NCBI RefSeq assembly: GCF_018135625.1
Contig: NZ_CP073078.1
Location: forward strand, 3,814,501 to 3,878,500
DNA from: Phenylobacterium montanum
GTDB taxonomy: Bacteria; Pseudomonadota; Alphaproteobacteria; Caulobacterales; Caulobacteraceae
Length of the DNA: 64,000 nt
Reading direction: 5' to 3'
Made by a program: the position numbers and the translations under genes. Under the pieces are notes generated by a model. The model had not been told where the DNA came from and did no database searches. It saw only the letters and a program-made list of their open reading frames with translations. Below, one piece after another: positions 9,956 to 20,717 of this stretch (position 1 is the stretch's first letter; each line of letters opens with the position of its first letter).

Positions 9956-10375
9956 ATGGACCAGCAATCGATCTTCGCGCCGATGGGCGCGCTCGCCCTG
10001 CTCACCTTCGCGGTCCTGGGGCTGATCCCGGCGCGGCGGTTCCGCGCCGCCTCGGCGCAGCAGGTGACGGCGGACGACTTCCGGTTCGGCGAGTCCGAGC
10101 GCGTGCCGGGGCACGTCTCCATCCCCAACCGCAACATGATGAACCTGTTGGAGCTGCCGGCGCTCTTCTATGTCGCGGCGCTGATGTACTACGTGGCCGG
10201 CCGCGTGACCGCCCCAGTCCTGGGCGTGGCCTGGACCTATGTGGCCCTGCGCGCCGTCCATTCGGCGATCCACCTGACCTACAACAACGTCTTCCACCGT
10301 CTGGTCGTCTTCGCCGCCAGCAATGTCGTGCTGGGGGCGTTCTGGGTGCTGTTCTTCGTCCGCCCACATCCCTGA
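9956..10375 (+). CDS. MAPEG family membrane protein
   Basis: 139 residues with four predicted membrane helices: about residues 10-25, 65-85, 90-108 and 118-135. The segment IPNRNMMNLLELPALFYVAALMYYVAGR followed by WTYVALRAVHSAIHLTYNNVFHR matches the MAPEG family (membrane-associated proteins in eicosanoid and glutathione metabolism), whose bacterial members are mostly uncharacterised. It acts in the inner membrane; a glutathione-related role is possible but unproven. The start at 9956 is chosen because the hydrophobic domain begins directly after it; upstream in-frame codons lie in low-quality sequence. Another MAPEG protein is at 59138. Confidence 0.88.
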   Translation: MDQQSIFAPMGALALLTFAVLGLIPARRFRAASAQQVTADDFRFGESERVPGHVSIPNRNMMNLLELPALFYVAALMYYVAGRVTAPVLGVAWTYVALRAVHSAIHLTYNNVFHRLVVFAASNVVLGAFWVLFFVRPHP

Positions 10376-10447
10376 CCCAGATCAAGGCCGTCTTTCGGCG
10401 ATGTGATCGACTGTCGCTCGCAACCCGCGCGATCGGGGGAGGTGATC

Positions 10448-11023
10448 ATGGCGGCGATCATCCAGGCCTTGAGGGAAGAGCATCGCAACATCGCGCGCCT
10501 GCTGGACGCGCTCAGCCACCAGGTCGAGGTGTTCGCCGAGGCCGGCGATCCCGACTACGACATCGTCCTGGGTGTCGCCGACTATTTCATCGATTACCCG
10601 GACCAGTGCCACCACCCCAAGGAAAACCTGGTCTATGCCCGCCTCAAGCACGCCCATCCGGGCGAGGCGGAGGGGCTGTTCGACCTTTTGGCCGAGCACC
10701 GGCAGGTGCACGAGCGGGTGGTCCGCTTCCACGAAACCATCGATCTGCTGCTGGGCCAGTCGGACATCGCCCGCGCCAGCATCGTCGCCGCCGCCCGCGC
10801 CTTCATCGCCCTGGAGCGCGAGCACATGCAGAAGGAAGAGGCGCAGTTCCTGCCCCTGGCCGAGCGCGTGCTGACGGCGGAGGACTGGGCCCAGATCGAA
10901 GCCGCCCTGGCCGAACGCCGAGACCCCCTGTTCGGCGAGCGCGCCGAACAGAATTTCGCCGCCCTGCGGGAGCGTTTGCTGGAATGGGAGGCGGAGTTCG
11001 GGGGGCGTAGGGGGTGCGGCTAG
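10448..11023 (+). CDS. Hemerythrin domain protein
   Basis: 191 residues. Hemerythrin-type four-helix bundle with the iron-ligand pattern of the cation-binding family: EEHRNIARLLDAL near residue 12, QCHHPKENLVYARL near 60, EHRQVHERVVRFHE near 87 and LEREHMQKEEAQFLPLAE near 125. Such proteins bind a diiron centre and are proposed to handle oxygen, nitric oxide or iron. The start is decided by GGGGGAGGTGATC directly before the ATG at 10448; an ATG 45 bases earlier has no ribosome site. No signal peptide, so cytoplasmic. It stands alone on its strand after the MAPEG gene. Which ligand it senses or stores cannot be told. Confidence 0.9.
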   Translation: MAAIIQALREEHRNIARLLDALSHQVEVFAEAGDPDYDIVLGVADYFIDYPDQCHHPKENLVYARLKHAHPGEAEGLFDLLAEHRQVHERVVRFHETIDLLLGQSDIARASIVAAARAFIALEREHMQKEEAQFLPLAERVLTAEDWAQIEAALAERRDPLFGERAEQNFAALRERLLEWEAEFGGRRGCG

Positions 11024-11072
11024 CGGGGCTAGGAATTCGTTCCCCTCGAACCCCAAAAGCTGCCACGGCGGG

Positions 11073-11603
11073 TCAGGGCGCCACGACATAGCCGTCGGCA
11101 GGCGATACCCAGATGACCCTCTGGTCTTTTCCCGGTTGGGACGCGCCGTCGATAGTCGCTTTGGCGATCAGGCCATCTCCATCTGGGAGATAGGCGGTGC
11201 AGAATTCTTGGCCGTACATCGGTTTCATGGCCGCACTGATGCTAGTGCGCAATCGCGCCGTTTGGGCATCGCTCGCCGGTTTGCCGGCAATGGAAAAGCT
11301 CGAAGCGGCGATGTCTTCCGGTCTGATGAAGCCGCAGACTTGACCGCCCTTCACCGCCACGTGGGCCATCCCGCTCATGGCGATCGCCGGCGAGGTCGCG
11401 ACCAGGACGGTTGAGGGATTGTCTATGCCGCCGTCGGGCCGTGCCAAATAGCCCGCCAGCGACTGACAGGTCTTGCGGCTCGTATCAGGCGAATAGCATT
11501 GCAATTTGCCGTCGGAAGCGGGCGCGATGGGGGCGGGCAAGGTTGCGGCGGAAGCTCCCGAAGCCAAGGTTAAGGCCAGAGCCGCGAAGACGGGCAAGCG
11601 CAT
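11073..11603 (-). CDS. Secreted hypothetical protein
   Basis: 176 residues with a clear signal peptide (MRLPVFAALALTLASGASA, cleavage near ASA-AT). The mature part has four Cys (LQCYSPDTSRKTCQ, GQVCGFIRP, GQEFCTAY), suggesting two disulfides and a periplasmic location. No family recognised. It is transcribed away from the TPR gene to its right; the ~210-base gap between them should hold both promoters, but no strong consensus is visible. A GGGAGA sequence is placed for the ATG at 11603. Confidence 0.75.
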   Translation of the reverse strand: MRLPVFAALALTLASGASAATLPAPIAPASDGKLQCYSPDTSRKTCQSLAGYLARPDGGIDNPSTVLVATSPAIAMSGMAHVAVKGGQVCGFIRPEDIAASSFSIAGKPASDAQTARLRTSISAAMKPMYGQEFCTAYLPDGDGLIAKATIDGASQPGKDQRVIWVSPADGYVVAP

Positions 11604-11815
11604 TCATTCTCCCGGTATTTGATCGGCCGGCGGGCCAGTACCAGCCTTGGTCCGCTGTGGAATTTAAGTGTCGGGCGTGCGAGGCGCCGATCTTGGAGCG
11701 AGCCGCGCGGCGCTCCTGTACCGATTTTTCGGCAATCAGGTTCGGGTGGTCAAGTCGATCCCTTGTCCGAAGCAACGCTAGTTCTATGTTGAACGCCTTG
11801 CTGTCGGGGGATTCG

Positions 11816-12862
11816 ATGAATCGGCGAGTTTTTGGGGCGACAGGGTTGGTGTGCCTGTTCTTGGCCGGTGCCGTCGCGGCCCAGACCACCCGAGAAAACT
11901 GGATTCGCTGCGAAAATGCAGACAATGCGCCAGTCGCAGTCGCGGCGTGTGATGAGATATTGCGTCAGCGTCTCGCCCCATCCGACCGGGTGATCGCCTT
12001 GACCGATCGCGGCGCGTCCTATCTCAATGAAGGCCGGGTCAATCTCGCAATCAATGATTTCGACGAGGCGCTGGTTTTAAATCCGCAGTACCTGGAGGCC
12101 TTGATCAACAGAGCCGGCGCACTTATGCACCAGGGTGACAGGGCTCGGGCGGCGAATGACTATAGTGCGATCGTCGCCATCAATTCTCACTTCTTCAGCG
12201 CCGAAGATTTTCTCAGTCGTGGCATCGCTCATGAGCATCTTGGCCAATTCGACCTTGCCATTGAGGACTATTCATCGGCCATTCAGCGGCGCCCAAAGAT
12301 CAGCCATACCCTTTATGGTGCCTATTTGATGCGGGGCTCGGCCTACGCCCATACGGGAAGCCCCGAGTTGGCAATCGCGGACTACAACCAGGCCAACAAA
12401 ATCGAACCGGACGACGCCGAAATCTATCTCTACCGGGGCCAGGCCTATGGCCAAGCCAAAGATTTCAGCCACGCGATCGCCGACATCGACCAGGCCTTGG
12501 TGCAGCGGCCCAATTGGAACGCAGCCCTGACCGCCGGATGCAGGTTCCGGGCGATCGTAAATCGCGACCTCGACGCAGCGGCGAACTATTGTGACCTGGC
12601 TGTCAGGCGGTCGGGCGGATCCATCATCGATCTCGACAGCCGGGGCTTGGTGCGCCTGCAGCAACATCGGTTCTCGGAGGCCTGGACTGACTTTGACGCG
12701 GTGGTTCGGGTCCAACCGGCCGCGGCGCATAGCCTATATGGTCGCGGACTGGCCGCGCTGCGATTGGGCCGCATGGCGGAGGGGCAAGCCGATATTGCCG
12801 CGGCCGCCAAGCTCGACGCGAAGATCGCCGATACCTACTCGGCGTACGGGCAAAGGCCCTAG
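11816..12862 (+). CDS. Exported tetratricopeptide repeat protein
   Basis: 348 residues. A signal peptide (MNRRVFGATGLVCLFLAG, cut near VAAQ) is followed by a Cys-containing cap and about seven TPR-like repeats from residue ~60 to the end, for example RGASYLNEGRVNLAINDFDE, RAGALMHQGDRARAANDYSA and RGQAYGQAKDFSHAIADIDQ. TPR arrays are protein-binding scaffolds; this one is probably periplasmic. The start at 11816 has GGGGG upstream and begins directly with the signal peptide; an ATG at 11786 would place unrelated residues in front. Base composition in and around this gene is less GC-rich than its neighbours, which may mark a younger insertion. Confidence 0.85.
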   Translation: MNRRVFGATGLVCLFLAGAVAAQTTRENWIRCENADNAPVAVAACDEILRQRLAPSDRVIALTDRGASYLNEGRVNLAINDFDEALVLNPQYLEALINRAGALMHQGDRARAANDYSAIVAINSHFFSAEDFLSRGIAHEHLGQFDLAIEDYSSAIQRRPKISHTLYGAYLMRGSAYAHTGSPELAIADYNQANKIEPDDAEIYLYRGQAYGQAKDFSHAIADIDQALVQRPNWNAALTAGCRFRAIVNRDLDAAANYCDLAVRRSGGSIIDLDSRGLVRLQQHRFSEAWTDFDAVVRVQPAAAHSLYGRGLAALRLGRMAEGQADIAAAAKLDAKIADTYSAYGQRP

Positions 12863-13737
12863 CTCTTCAACCCCTCCACCAACGCCTGCGCATAAGGCCC
12901 CAGCGCCTCCAGGTCCCGCACGCAGATGGTCAGGTCCCTGATCGCCCAGTCATCCGTCAGGTCGATCGCCGCCAAGGGTAACGTCTGCGCCGCACGCCGC
13001 GCCGTCGTGGCAGGCACTACCCCCACCCCCACCCCCGCGGCGACCAGGCGGCAGACGGCGTCGAAGCTTCGCAGCTGCACGCGCAGGCGGATGGCGGCGC
13101 CCAGGGGGACGGCCTTGGCGGCCAGGAAGCGCTGCAGCGAGCTGGTGCGGTCCAGGCCGACGAAGTCGAAGCCCAGCACCTCGGCGAAGGCCAGGCGCTC
13201 GCGCTGCGCCAGGGGATGGGTGGCTGCGGCCACCACCACGAAGCGGTCGGAGCGGAAGGGGAAGGTCTGCAGCCGCCCCATGTCCACCGTGCCGGCGACG
13301 ATGCCCACATCGCCCACCCCGTCGGCGATCAGGGCGACGATCTCGTCCGACAGCCGCTCCTCCAGGTCGACGCTCACCTGGGGGTGGCGGGCCAGGAATT
13401 CGCTGAGCGCCTCGGGCAGGAATTCGGTCGAGGCGTTGGTGTTGGCCAGCAGCCGCACGTTGGCCCCGCCCCCGGCATAGGCGCCCAACTCCTCGTTCAG
13501 CCGCTCGGTCTGGGCCAGGATGGCGCGGGCGTGCTTGGTGAAGGCCTGGCCGGCGGGGGTCAGGGCCACGCCCAGGCGCGAGCGGGTCAAAAGCGGCGCG
13601 CCCAGCGACTGCTCCAGGGCGCGAATGCGGGTCGAGGCGGCGGCGAGGGCCAGGGCGGATTTGGCGGCGCCGGCGGTGATCGAGCCCTCGTCGGCCACGG
13701 CGCAGAACAGGCGAAGATCGGTCAGGTCGAAGCGCAT
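12859..13737 (-). CDS. LysR family transcriptional regulator
   Basis: 292 residues, normal for the family. N-terminal winged helix-turn-helix (MRFDLTDLRLFCAVADEGSI, AAASTRIRALEQSLGAPLLTR, GVALTPAGQAFTKHARAIL) and a C-terminal periplasmic-binding-like effector domain (about residues 90-290). The effector and targets are unknown. Divergently placed genes often are targets of LysR regulators; here the next gene to the right is sdhC, 330 bases away with a repeat element between, so regulation of sdh is only a possibility. Its stop overlaps the end of the convergent TPR gene by 4 bases. Confidence 0.95.
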   Translation of the reverse strand: MRFDLTDLRLFCAVADEGSITAGAAKSALALAAASTRIRALEQSLGAPLLTRSRLGVALTPAGQAFTKHARAILAQTERLNEELGAYAGGGANVRLLANTNASTEFLPEALSEFLARHPQVSVDLEERLSDEIVALIADGVGDVGIVAGTVDMGRLQTFPFRSDRFVVVAAATHPLAQRERLAFAEVLGFDFVGLDRTSSLQRFLAAKAVPLGAAIRLRVQLRSFDAVCRLVAAGVGVGVVPATTARRAAQTLPLAAIDLTDDWAIRDLTICVRDLEALGPYAQALVEGLKS

Positions 13738-13845
13738 GGGCGAGGGGCATCCTTCGTCATTGGCGAAGGAAGGCTACAGCAATGGCGCATTGTGTGGGGA
13801 TGAAAATGAGAGGAGGTTTCGCGGATTCGAAAGGCGCTGCGGATT

Positions 13846-13968
13846 GTGCGTGCGTCCTTCGAGACGGCCGCTTCGCGACCTCCTCAGGATGACTAAGATA
13901 TTGGGTTGCAAAGTTAATCGTCATGGTGAGGAGCGCTCCGTCAGGAGCGCGTCTCGAACCACGCACGC
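13846..13968. repeat. Dispersed inverted repeat, CCTTCGAG type, copy 1
   Basis: Arms GTGCGTGCGTCCTTCGAGACG and CGTCTCGAACCACGCACG face each other, with inner arms CCTCCTCAGGATGAC and GTCATGGTGAGGAG. The same building blocks (GCGTCCTTCGAG, CTCAGGATGAG) occur in the element at 23283-23393, so this is a dispersed family in this genome. Confidence 0.8.
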
Positions 13969-14006
13969 GCCTCTAAACACCCCCAGCCTTCCCCTACGCC
14001 GCTTCG

Positions 14007-14032
14007 TTGACACCGCTCCCCTGCGGCTTAAA
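14007..14032 (+). promoter_or_regulatory. Possible housekeeping promoter of sdhCDAB
   Basis: TTGACA (14007-14012) and CTTAAA (14027-14032) separated by 14 bases, a spacing seen in Caulobacter sigma73 promoters, 36 bases before the sdhC start. Weak evidence beyond position and sequence. Confidence 0.4.
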
Positions 14033-14067
14033 AGCGGCGCAGTCCGAGCCATCAGGAGTCCCACCGC

Positions 14068-14475
14068 ATGAGCGGAACCAAGACGGGCGCGGCGGCGCGG
14101 CCGCTGTCGCCCCATGTGCAAGTCTGGCGCTGGCACATCACCATGGCCGGCTCGATCCTGCACCGGGCCACGGGCGTGGCCCTCTATGGCGGGGCGCTGA
14201 TCCTGGCCGGCTGGGCGGCCTGCCTGGCCTCGGGGCCGGCGGCGTTCGGGACCTGCAAGGTGATCCTGGGCTCGATCCCGGGCAAGCTGGTGCTGTTCGG
14301 CCTGACCTTCTCGATCTTCTACCACCTGGCCAACGGGATCCGGCACCTGGTCTGGGACGCGGGCAAGGGCTTCGATCCCAAGTTCGCCGACGCCACCGCC
14401 GCCGGGGCCATCGCCTTCGCCGCGGTGATCAGCGTGTTCGTATGGGGCATCGCCGCCTGGATGGGAGCGCTCTGA
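14068..14475 (+). CDS. sdhC: Succinate dehydrogenase cytochrome b556 subunit
   Basis: 135 residues, three membrane helices. SdhC with SdhD anchors succinate dehydrogenase (complex II) in the inner membrane and binds haem b and quinone. The signature RPLSPHVQVWRWHITMAGSI, LHRATGVALYGG and the haem-ligand segment FYHLANGIRHLVWDAGKGF are present. It is the first gene of sdhCDAB, with sdhD starting one base after the stop. The ATG has AGGAG upstream. Confidence 0.97.
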   Translation: MSGTKTGAAARPLSPHVQVWRWHITMAGSILHRATGVALYGGALILAGWAACLASGPAAFGTCKVILGSIPGKLVLFGLTFSIFYHLANGIRHLVWDAGKGFDPKFADATAAGAIAFAAVISVFVWGIAAWMGAL

Positions 14476-14476
14476 G

Positions 14477-14872
14477 ATGGCCAGCTATCGCACCCCGCTC
14501 GGCCGCGCCCGCGGCTTGGGCGCCGCCAAGCACGGCGTCGGCCATTTCATCGGCCAGCGCGTCTCGGCCATCGCCCTCGTCGGCCTCGCCATCTGGGCGG
14601 TGTTCTCGGGGCTCAGCCTGGCCAAGTACGACTATGGCGCCACCATCCTGTGGCTGCGCTCGGGCTGGAACACGATCTGGGTCGTGCTGCTGATCGGGAC
14701 CGGCTTCTTTCACATGAGCCTCGGCATGCGGACCGTGATCGAGGACTACATCCACAAGACCTCGACCAAGACCCTGCTCTTGATCCTCTCGACCTTCGCC
14801 TGCTGGCTGGGCGCGGCGGTCGGGGTGGTGAGCATCCTGAAGGCCGCCTTCCTGGGCGGCGGAGCGTACTGA
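14477..14872 (+). CDS. sdhD: Succinate dehydrogenase membrane anchor subunit
   Basis: 131 residues, three membrane helices, second membrane subunit of complex II. Typical alphaproteobacterial SdhD landmarks: [39 protein letters not shown], and the haem-ligand helix with [18 protein letters not shown]. The gene begins one base after sdhC and ends one base before sdhA, so the operon is translationally tight. Confidence 0.96.
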   Translation: MASYRTPLGRARGLGAAKHGVGHFIGQRVSAIALVGLAIWAVFSGLSLAKYDYGATILWLRSGWNTIWVVLLIGTGFFHMSLGMRTVIEDYIHKTSTKTLLLILSTFACWLGAAVGVVSILKAAFLGGGAY

Positions 14873-14873
14873 C

Positions 14874-16661
14874 ATGGCCGCCTACGACTTCATCGATCAC
14901 AGGTTCGACGTGGTGGTGGTGGGCGCCGGGGGCTCGGGCCTGCGCGCCGCGCTCGGGGCCGCCGAGGCAGGCCTGAAGACCGCCTGCGTGACTAAGGTGT
15001 TCCCCACCCGCTCGCACACCGTGGCGGCCCAGGGCGGCATCTCGGCCAGCCTGGGCAATATGGGCCAGGACGACTGGCGCTGGCACATGTACGACACCGT
15101 CAAGGGCTCGGACTGGCTGGGCGACCAGGACTCCATCGAATACCTGGTGCGCAATGCGCCGGCCGCCGTCTACGAGCTGGAGCACTGGGGCGTGCCGTTC
15201 TCGCGCACCCCCGAAGGCAAGATCTATCAGCGCGCGTTCGGCGGCATGACCCGCAACTACGGTGAGGCGCCGATCCAGCGCACCTGCGCCGCGGCCGACC
15301 GCACCGGCCACGCCATGCTGCACACCATGTACGGCCAGTCGCTGTCCAAGTCGGTGGACTTCTTCATCGAGTACTTCGCCCTCGACCTGATCATGGACGG
15401 GGAGCGTTGCGTCGGCGTCACCGCCTGGAAGCTGGACGACGGCACCCTGCACCGCTTCCAGGCCCAGACTGTGGTCCTGGCCACCGGCGGCTACGGCCGG
15501 GCCTATTTCTCGGCGACCAGCGCCCACACCTGCACCGGCGACGGCGGCGGCATGGTCCTGCGAGCCGGCCTGCCGCTGCAGGACATGGAGTTCGTCCAGT
15601 TCCACCCCACCGGCATCTACGGCGCCGGCTGCCTGATCACTGAGGGCGCCCGCGGCGAGGGCGGCTACCTGACCAATTCCGAGGGCGAGCGGTTCATGGA
15701 GCGCTATGCCCCGTCGGCCAAGGACCTCGCCAGCCGCGACGTGGTCAGCCGGGCCATGACCATCGAGATCCGCGAAGGGCGCGGGGTGGGCCCGAACAAG
15801 GACCATATCTTCCTGCACCTGGACCACCTGGATCCCAAGGTGCTGCACCAGCGCCTGCCGGGCATCTCGGAGACCGCCAAGATCTTCGCCGGCGTCGATG
15901 TGACCAAGCAGCCGATCCCGGTGCTGCCGACCGTGCACTACAACATGGGCGGCATCCCCACCAACTTCCACGGCGAGGTGGTGATCAAGAAGGGCGACGA
16001 CAACGACGCCGTGGTCCCCGGCCTGATGGCGGTGGGCGAGGCGGCCTGCGTCTCGGTGCACGGCGCCAACCGCCTGGGCTCCAACAGCCTGATCGACCTC
16101 GTCGTCTTCGGCCGCGCGGTCGGCCTGCGCCTCGGCGAGACCCTGAAGGCCGGCGCGCGCCAGCCCGAGCTGAAGCCCGCCCAGACCGACGCCGGCCTGG
16201 CCCGCTTCGACGCCCTGCGCAACGCCAACGGCGCCGTCACCACCGCCGCCCTGCGCCTGGAGATGCAGAAGACCATGCAGGAGGACGTCGCCGTCTTCCG
16301 CACCGGCGAAACGCTCAAGAGCGGCGTCGAGCGCATGGCCAAGGTCCACGCCCAGCTGCCGGACCTGAAGACCTTCGACCGAGGCTTGGTCTGGAACACC
16401 GACCTGGTCGAAACCCTCGAGCTCGACAACCTGGTCGGCCAGGCGATCGTGACGGTGAACGGCGCCCTGAACCGCGAGGAAAGCCGCGGCGCCCACGCCC
16501 GCGAGGACTTCCCCGACCGGCACGACGACATCTGGATGAAGCACACCCTGGCCAGCTACGACCCGGCCACGGGCAAGGTCGGGATCGACTACCGCCCGGT
16601 GCACACCTACACGATGACCGACGACATCGAGTACATCAAACCCAAGGCTCGGGTTTATTGA
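14874..16661 (+). CDS. sdhA: Succinate dehydrogenase flavoprotein subunit
   Basis: 595 residues, normal length. Oxidises succinate to fumarate with covalently bound FAD. The FAD-binding GxGxxG is [19 protein letters not shown] near residue 17, the flavinylated His is in [13 protein letters not shown], and substrate residues lie in [21 protein letters not shown] and in the [14 protein letters not shown] loop. The C-terminal SHAR-type segment ([16 protein letters not shown]) is complete. Part of sdhCDAB; the enzyme links the citric acid cycle to the quinone pool at the cytoplasmic face of the inner membrane. Confidence 0.98.
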   Translation: MAAYDFIDHRFDVVVVGAGGSGLRAALGAAEAGLKTACVTKVFPTRSHTVAAQGGISASLGNMGQDDWRWHMYDTVKGSDWLGDQDSIEYLVRNAPAAVYELEHWGVPFSRTPEGKIYQRAFGGMTRNYGEAPIQRTCAAADRTGHAMLHTMYGQSLSKSVDFFIEYFALDLIMDGERCVGVTAWKLDDGTLHRFQAQTVVLATGGYGRAYFSATSAHTCTGDGGGMVLRAGLPLQDMEFVQFHPTGIYGAGCLITEGARGEGGYLTNSEGERFMERYAPSAKDLASRDVVSRAMTIEIREGRGVGPNKDHIFLHLDHLDPKVLHQRLPGISETAKIFAGVDVTKQPIPVLPTVHYNMGGIPTNFHGEVVIKKGDDNDAVVPGLMAVGEAACVSVHGANRLGSNSLIDLVVFGRAVGLRLGETLKAGARQPELKPAQTDAGLARFDALRNANGAVTTAALRLEMQKTMQEDVAVFRTGETLKSGVERMAKVHAQLPDLKTFDRGLVWNTDLVETLELDNLVGQAIVTVNGALNREESRGAHAREDFPDRHDDIWMKHTLASYDPATGKVGIDYRPVHTYTMTDDIEYIKPKARVY

Positions 16662-16672
16662 GGCGCTGACGC

Positions 16673-17455
16673 ATGGTTCAACTGACGCTCCCCAAGAACT
16701 CGAAGATCGGCCAGGGCAAGCATTGGCCAGCCCCCGCCGGCGCCAAGAAGGTCAAGGCCTTCCGCATCTATCGCTACGACCCGGAAAGCGGCCTGAACCC
16801 GCGCTGGGACACCTATGACGTGGCGGTCGACCAGTGCGGGCCGATGGTGCTGGACGCCCTCATCCACATCAAGAACACCATGGACCCGACCCTGGCGTTC
16901 CGGCGCTCGTGCCGGGAAGGGGTGTGCGGCTCCTGCGCCATGAACATCGGCGGTCGCAACACCCTGGCCTGCACCCACGGCTGGGAAGAGGTTCCCGGCG
17001 ATGCGGTGCAGATCTCGCCCCTGCCGTCCCAGGCAGTGGTCAAGGACCTGATCCCCGACCTTTCGATCTTCTACGCCCAGTACGCCTCGATCGAGCCCTG
17101 GCTGCATACCACCACGCCCGAGCCCCAGCGCGAATGGACCCAGAGCCCCGAGGACCGCGAGAAGCTGGACGGCCTCTACGAGTGCATCCTCTGCGCCTGC
17201 TGCTCGACCTCCTGCCCCAGCTACTGGTGGAACGGCGAGAAGTATCTCGGCCCGGCGGCGCTGCTGCACGCCTACCGCTGGCTGATCGACAGCCGCGACG
17301 AGGCCACCGGCGAGCGGCTGGACGAGCTGGAGGACCCCTTCAAGCTCTATCGCTGCCACACCATCATGAACTGCGCCCAGGTCTGCCCCAAGGGCCTGAA
17401 CCCGGCCAAGGCCATCGCCGAGATCAAGAAGATGATGGTCGAGCGGGTGATCTGA
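16673..17455 (+). CDS. sdhB: Succinate dehydrogenase iron-sulfur subunit
   Basis: 260 residues. Transfers electrons from FAD to quinone through 2Fe-2S, 4Fe-4S and 3Fe-4S centres. The plant-type 2Fe-2S cluster motif is [16 protein letters not shown] with a distal Cys in LACTH; the C-terminal domain has [13 protein letters not shown] and [17 protein letters not shown]. The gene follows sdhA by 11 bases and completes the operon. The following intergenic stretch carries a palindromic repeat that may act in 3' end formation. Confidence 0.98.
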   Translation: MVQLTLPKNSKIGQGKHWPAPAGAKKVKAFRIYRYDPESGLNPRWDTYDVAVDQCGPMVLDALIHIKNTMDPTLAFRRSCREGVCGSCAMNIGGRNTLACTHGWEEVPGDAVQISPLPSQAVVKDLIPDLSIFYAQYASIEPWLHTTTPEPQREWTQSPEDREKLDGLYECILCACCSTSCPSYWWNGEKYLGPAALLHAYRWLIDSRDEATGERLDELEDPFKLYRCHTIMNCAQVCPKGLNPAKAIAEIKKMMVERVI

Positions 17456-17463
17456 TATTTCTC

Positions 17464-17580
17464 CGCTCATCCCGGCGAAGGCCGGGATCCAGGTCATAGA
17501 GCGCAGAGATTTCAGGGCTGAACACCAGACCGGCGGCGCCTTACGATCTGGATCCCGGCCTTTGCCGGAATGAGCGGGCT
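17464..17580. repeat. Long inverted repeat after sdhB
   Basis: Arms CGCTCATCCCGGCGAAGGCCGGGATCCAG and CTGGATCCCGGCCTTTGCCGGAATGAGCG are near-perfect reverse complements 57 bases apart, and each arm contains its own small hairpin (CCCGGC..GCCGGG). This is a typical dispersed alphaproteobacterial palindrome. It sits between sdhB and the ferredoxin reductase gene and could end the sdh transcript. Confidence 0.85.
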
Positions 17581-17644
17581 TTGTTGTGCCCGCTTGAGCG
17601 TTCGTGAGGTTGACGGCGGCGTCATTTTTCTGCAACGGGGTGGT

Positions 17645-19224
<1,580 letters not shown>

Positions 19225-19236
19225 TCTGGATATCCC

Positions 19237-20460
19237 TCAAGAACCCTTCCCCCTCGATGGGGGAAGGGCAGGGTTGGGGGTGTTCGCGGCGGCGACGAGG
19301 CTGAGAGCGCGGTCTGGCGCCCTTCTCCGCAACCGGCCCCCGCTCAGCAGCTCGGCCGCCCCCGGCGTCAGCCGGCGCAGGCCCCGCCCCAGGGCCACCA
19401 CCGCTCCCAGCACCAGGACCGGCTGGGCCAGCAGGAACAGCGGATAGAGCGGCGCGCCCAGCGGCCCCGTCAGGCGGCCCACCTGCGGCCCTGCGAGCCA
19501 GATCACGATCATGTGGGCGCAGAACAAGAGGAAGATGAACGGCTCAAGCCGCAAGAGCGGCTCGGCCACGCGGCTCGCAGCCAGCCGCCACGCCAAGGCC
19601 CAGAAGAACAGCGCTGCAGAGAAGCGCATGGCCAGGCCCAGCGCCTCCGCGGCAGGCGGCCAGGCGGCGGCGAAAGCCTGCCCCCCGGTCTGCAGCCAGA
19701 TGCTGGCGCCCGCCAGGGCCAGATAGGGCGCCCCGAGCCAGACCAGGCTCCGTCCCGCCACCCATCGCGGCGCCCCCGACCGCCGCGCCAAGAGGCCAAG
19801 GACGAAGAACAGCAGGATCGACGGCCGCAGCAGCAACAGGGTCTGCACGTCCCACACCGACCAGGCCAGGACGAACACCGCCACGGCCGCCAGCAGCCTC
19901 GTCTCCAGCCGCGCCAGCACCGGCGCCAGGGCCAGGCAGACGGTGAGGTCGCGCAGGAACGGCATCTGCACGTCGATGTCGTCGGGTTTGGTCAGGCAGA
20001 ACAGCTCGTTCAGCGTCCAGGCCCACCCCGTCGGCCGCGGCGCCGCGATCAGCCCTAGGCTCGCCGCTCCGCCGACCAGCAGGATCGCGAGCGCGTTCCA
20101 CAGCACCATGGGCGCCAGTACGGTCCTGGCCTTGCCGCGCAGAAACGCCGGCCAGGGTCGGCGCGCCAGGCTGCCCGCCGCCAGCCAGCCGGAAATCATG
20201 CTCAAAAGCGGCACCGCCGCCCGGCCCAGCAGCTCCGCCAGGGTCCAGCGCAGCATCCCCTGGCCGCTGGACCCCACCGCCGCCAGCTCAGGCCCCGTCA
20301 GCCCGGTCCAGGCGTGGACATAGACCACCCCCAGAATGCAGATCACCCGGGCGATCGTGACCGCGTCCGAGGTCTGGCTGCGGACCGAGGCGCGCGGTTC
20401 GGGAGGAGGGGCCGCCGGCGCTGGCCGCTCCTCCCGCAACAGAACAACGGGAAAGGACAT
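19237..20460 (-). CDS. Acyltransferase family 3 membrane protein
   Basis: 407 residues, about ten hydrophobic helices. The start of the domain, ARVICILGVVYVHAWTGLTG, carries the His of acyltransferase-3 proteins, which O-acylate sugars or lipids at the inner membrane; PLLSMISGWLAAGSL and LNELFCLTKPDDIDVQMPFLRDL fit OpgC/AT3-type proteins. The acceptor is unknown. The C-terminal residues ANTPNPALPPSRGKGS are encoded by the GC-rich palindrome at 19246-19275, so the tail is not protein-like. Transcribed divergently from the acidic protein gene on the right. Confidence 0.85.
   Translation of the reverse strand: MSFPVVLLREERPAPAAPPPEPRASVRSQTSDAVTIARVICILGVVYVHAWTGLTGPELAAVGSSGQGMLRWTLAELLGRAAVPLLSMISGWLAAGSLARRPWPAFLRGKARTVLAPMVLWNALAILLVGGAASLGLIAAPRPTGWAWTLNELFCLTKPDDIDVQMPFLRDLTVCLALAPVLARLETRLLAAVAVFVLAWSVWDVQTLLLLRPSILLFFVLGLLARRSGAPRWVAGRSLVWLGAPYLALAGASIWLQTGGQAFAAAWPPAAEALGLAMRFSAALFFWALAWRLAASRVAEPLLRLEPFIFLLFCAHMIVIWLAGPQVGRLTGPLGAPLYPLFLLAQPVLVLGAVVALGRGLRRLTPGAAELLSGGRLRRRAPDRALSLVAAANTPNPALPPSRGKGS
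19246..19275. repeat. Short GC-rich palindrome after the ferredoxin gene
   Basis: CCCTTCCCCCTC-GATG-GGGGGAAGGG-type stem (CCTTCCCCC with GGGGGAAGG) followed by AGGGTTGGGGGTG. It lies just after the ferredoxin stop and may serve as its terminator, but it also encodes the last residues of the leftward acyltransferase. Confidence 0.7.
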
Positions 20461-20717
20461 GCTCGGACTGAAACGCGGAACTGAAGCGTTCGAGCCAAGC
20501 GGCGGAATGGGTCGGTTTGAAGGCCGGCGCGGATCGGCGCGAGCGGCGGTCGCCCGCTCGCAGGCCGCTCGTCCGGCGCATTTATTCTCAAGTCTTGGCC
20601 GTCAAACCACCCGGCGCGTCTATTCGACCCGATAACGAAGCCTTAACCGATTCCAACTCAGCGTCGGCCCAGTATTATCGAAAATGATATTTTCTCGATT
20701 TCCAGAGATGGACCACC
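20461..20717. promoter_or_regulatory. Divergent promoter region with AT-rich imperfect palindrome
   Basis: 257 bases between the divergent acyltransferase and acidic-protein genes. The AT-rich end contains ATCGAAAATGATATTTTCTCGAT (20677-20699), an imperfect palindrome around GAT that could be an operator, about 20 bases before the right-hand gene. A GGAAC at 20476 followed by CGTT only 5 bases later does not fit an EcfG promoter. Confidence 0.45.

Larger units (their letters stand above)
13738..14067. other. Intergenic region between the LysR gene and sdhC
   Basis: 330 bases without a gene. It holds the LysR gene leader, a 123-bp inverted repeat (13846-13968) and, close to sdhC, a promoter-like sequence. 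No RNA gene was recognised. Confidence 0.7.

Noticed and set aside
11411-11815. Long N-terminal extension of the TPR protein
   Set aside because: The added 135 codons are Arg/Ser-rich, lie over the oppositely transcribed gene, and a signal peptide with ribosome site begins at 11816.
20476-20489. GGAAC followed by CGTT upstream of the acidic protein gene
   Set aside because: The spacer is only 5 bases instead of 16-17, so it cannot be an EcfG promoter.
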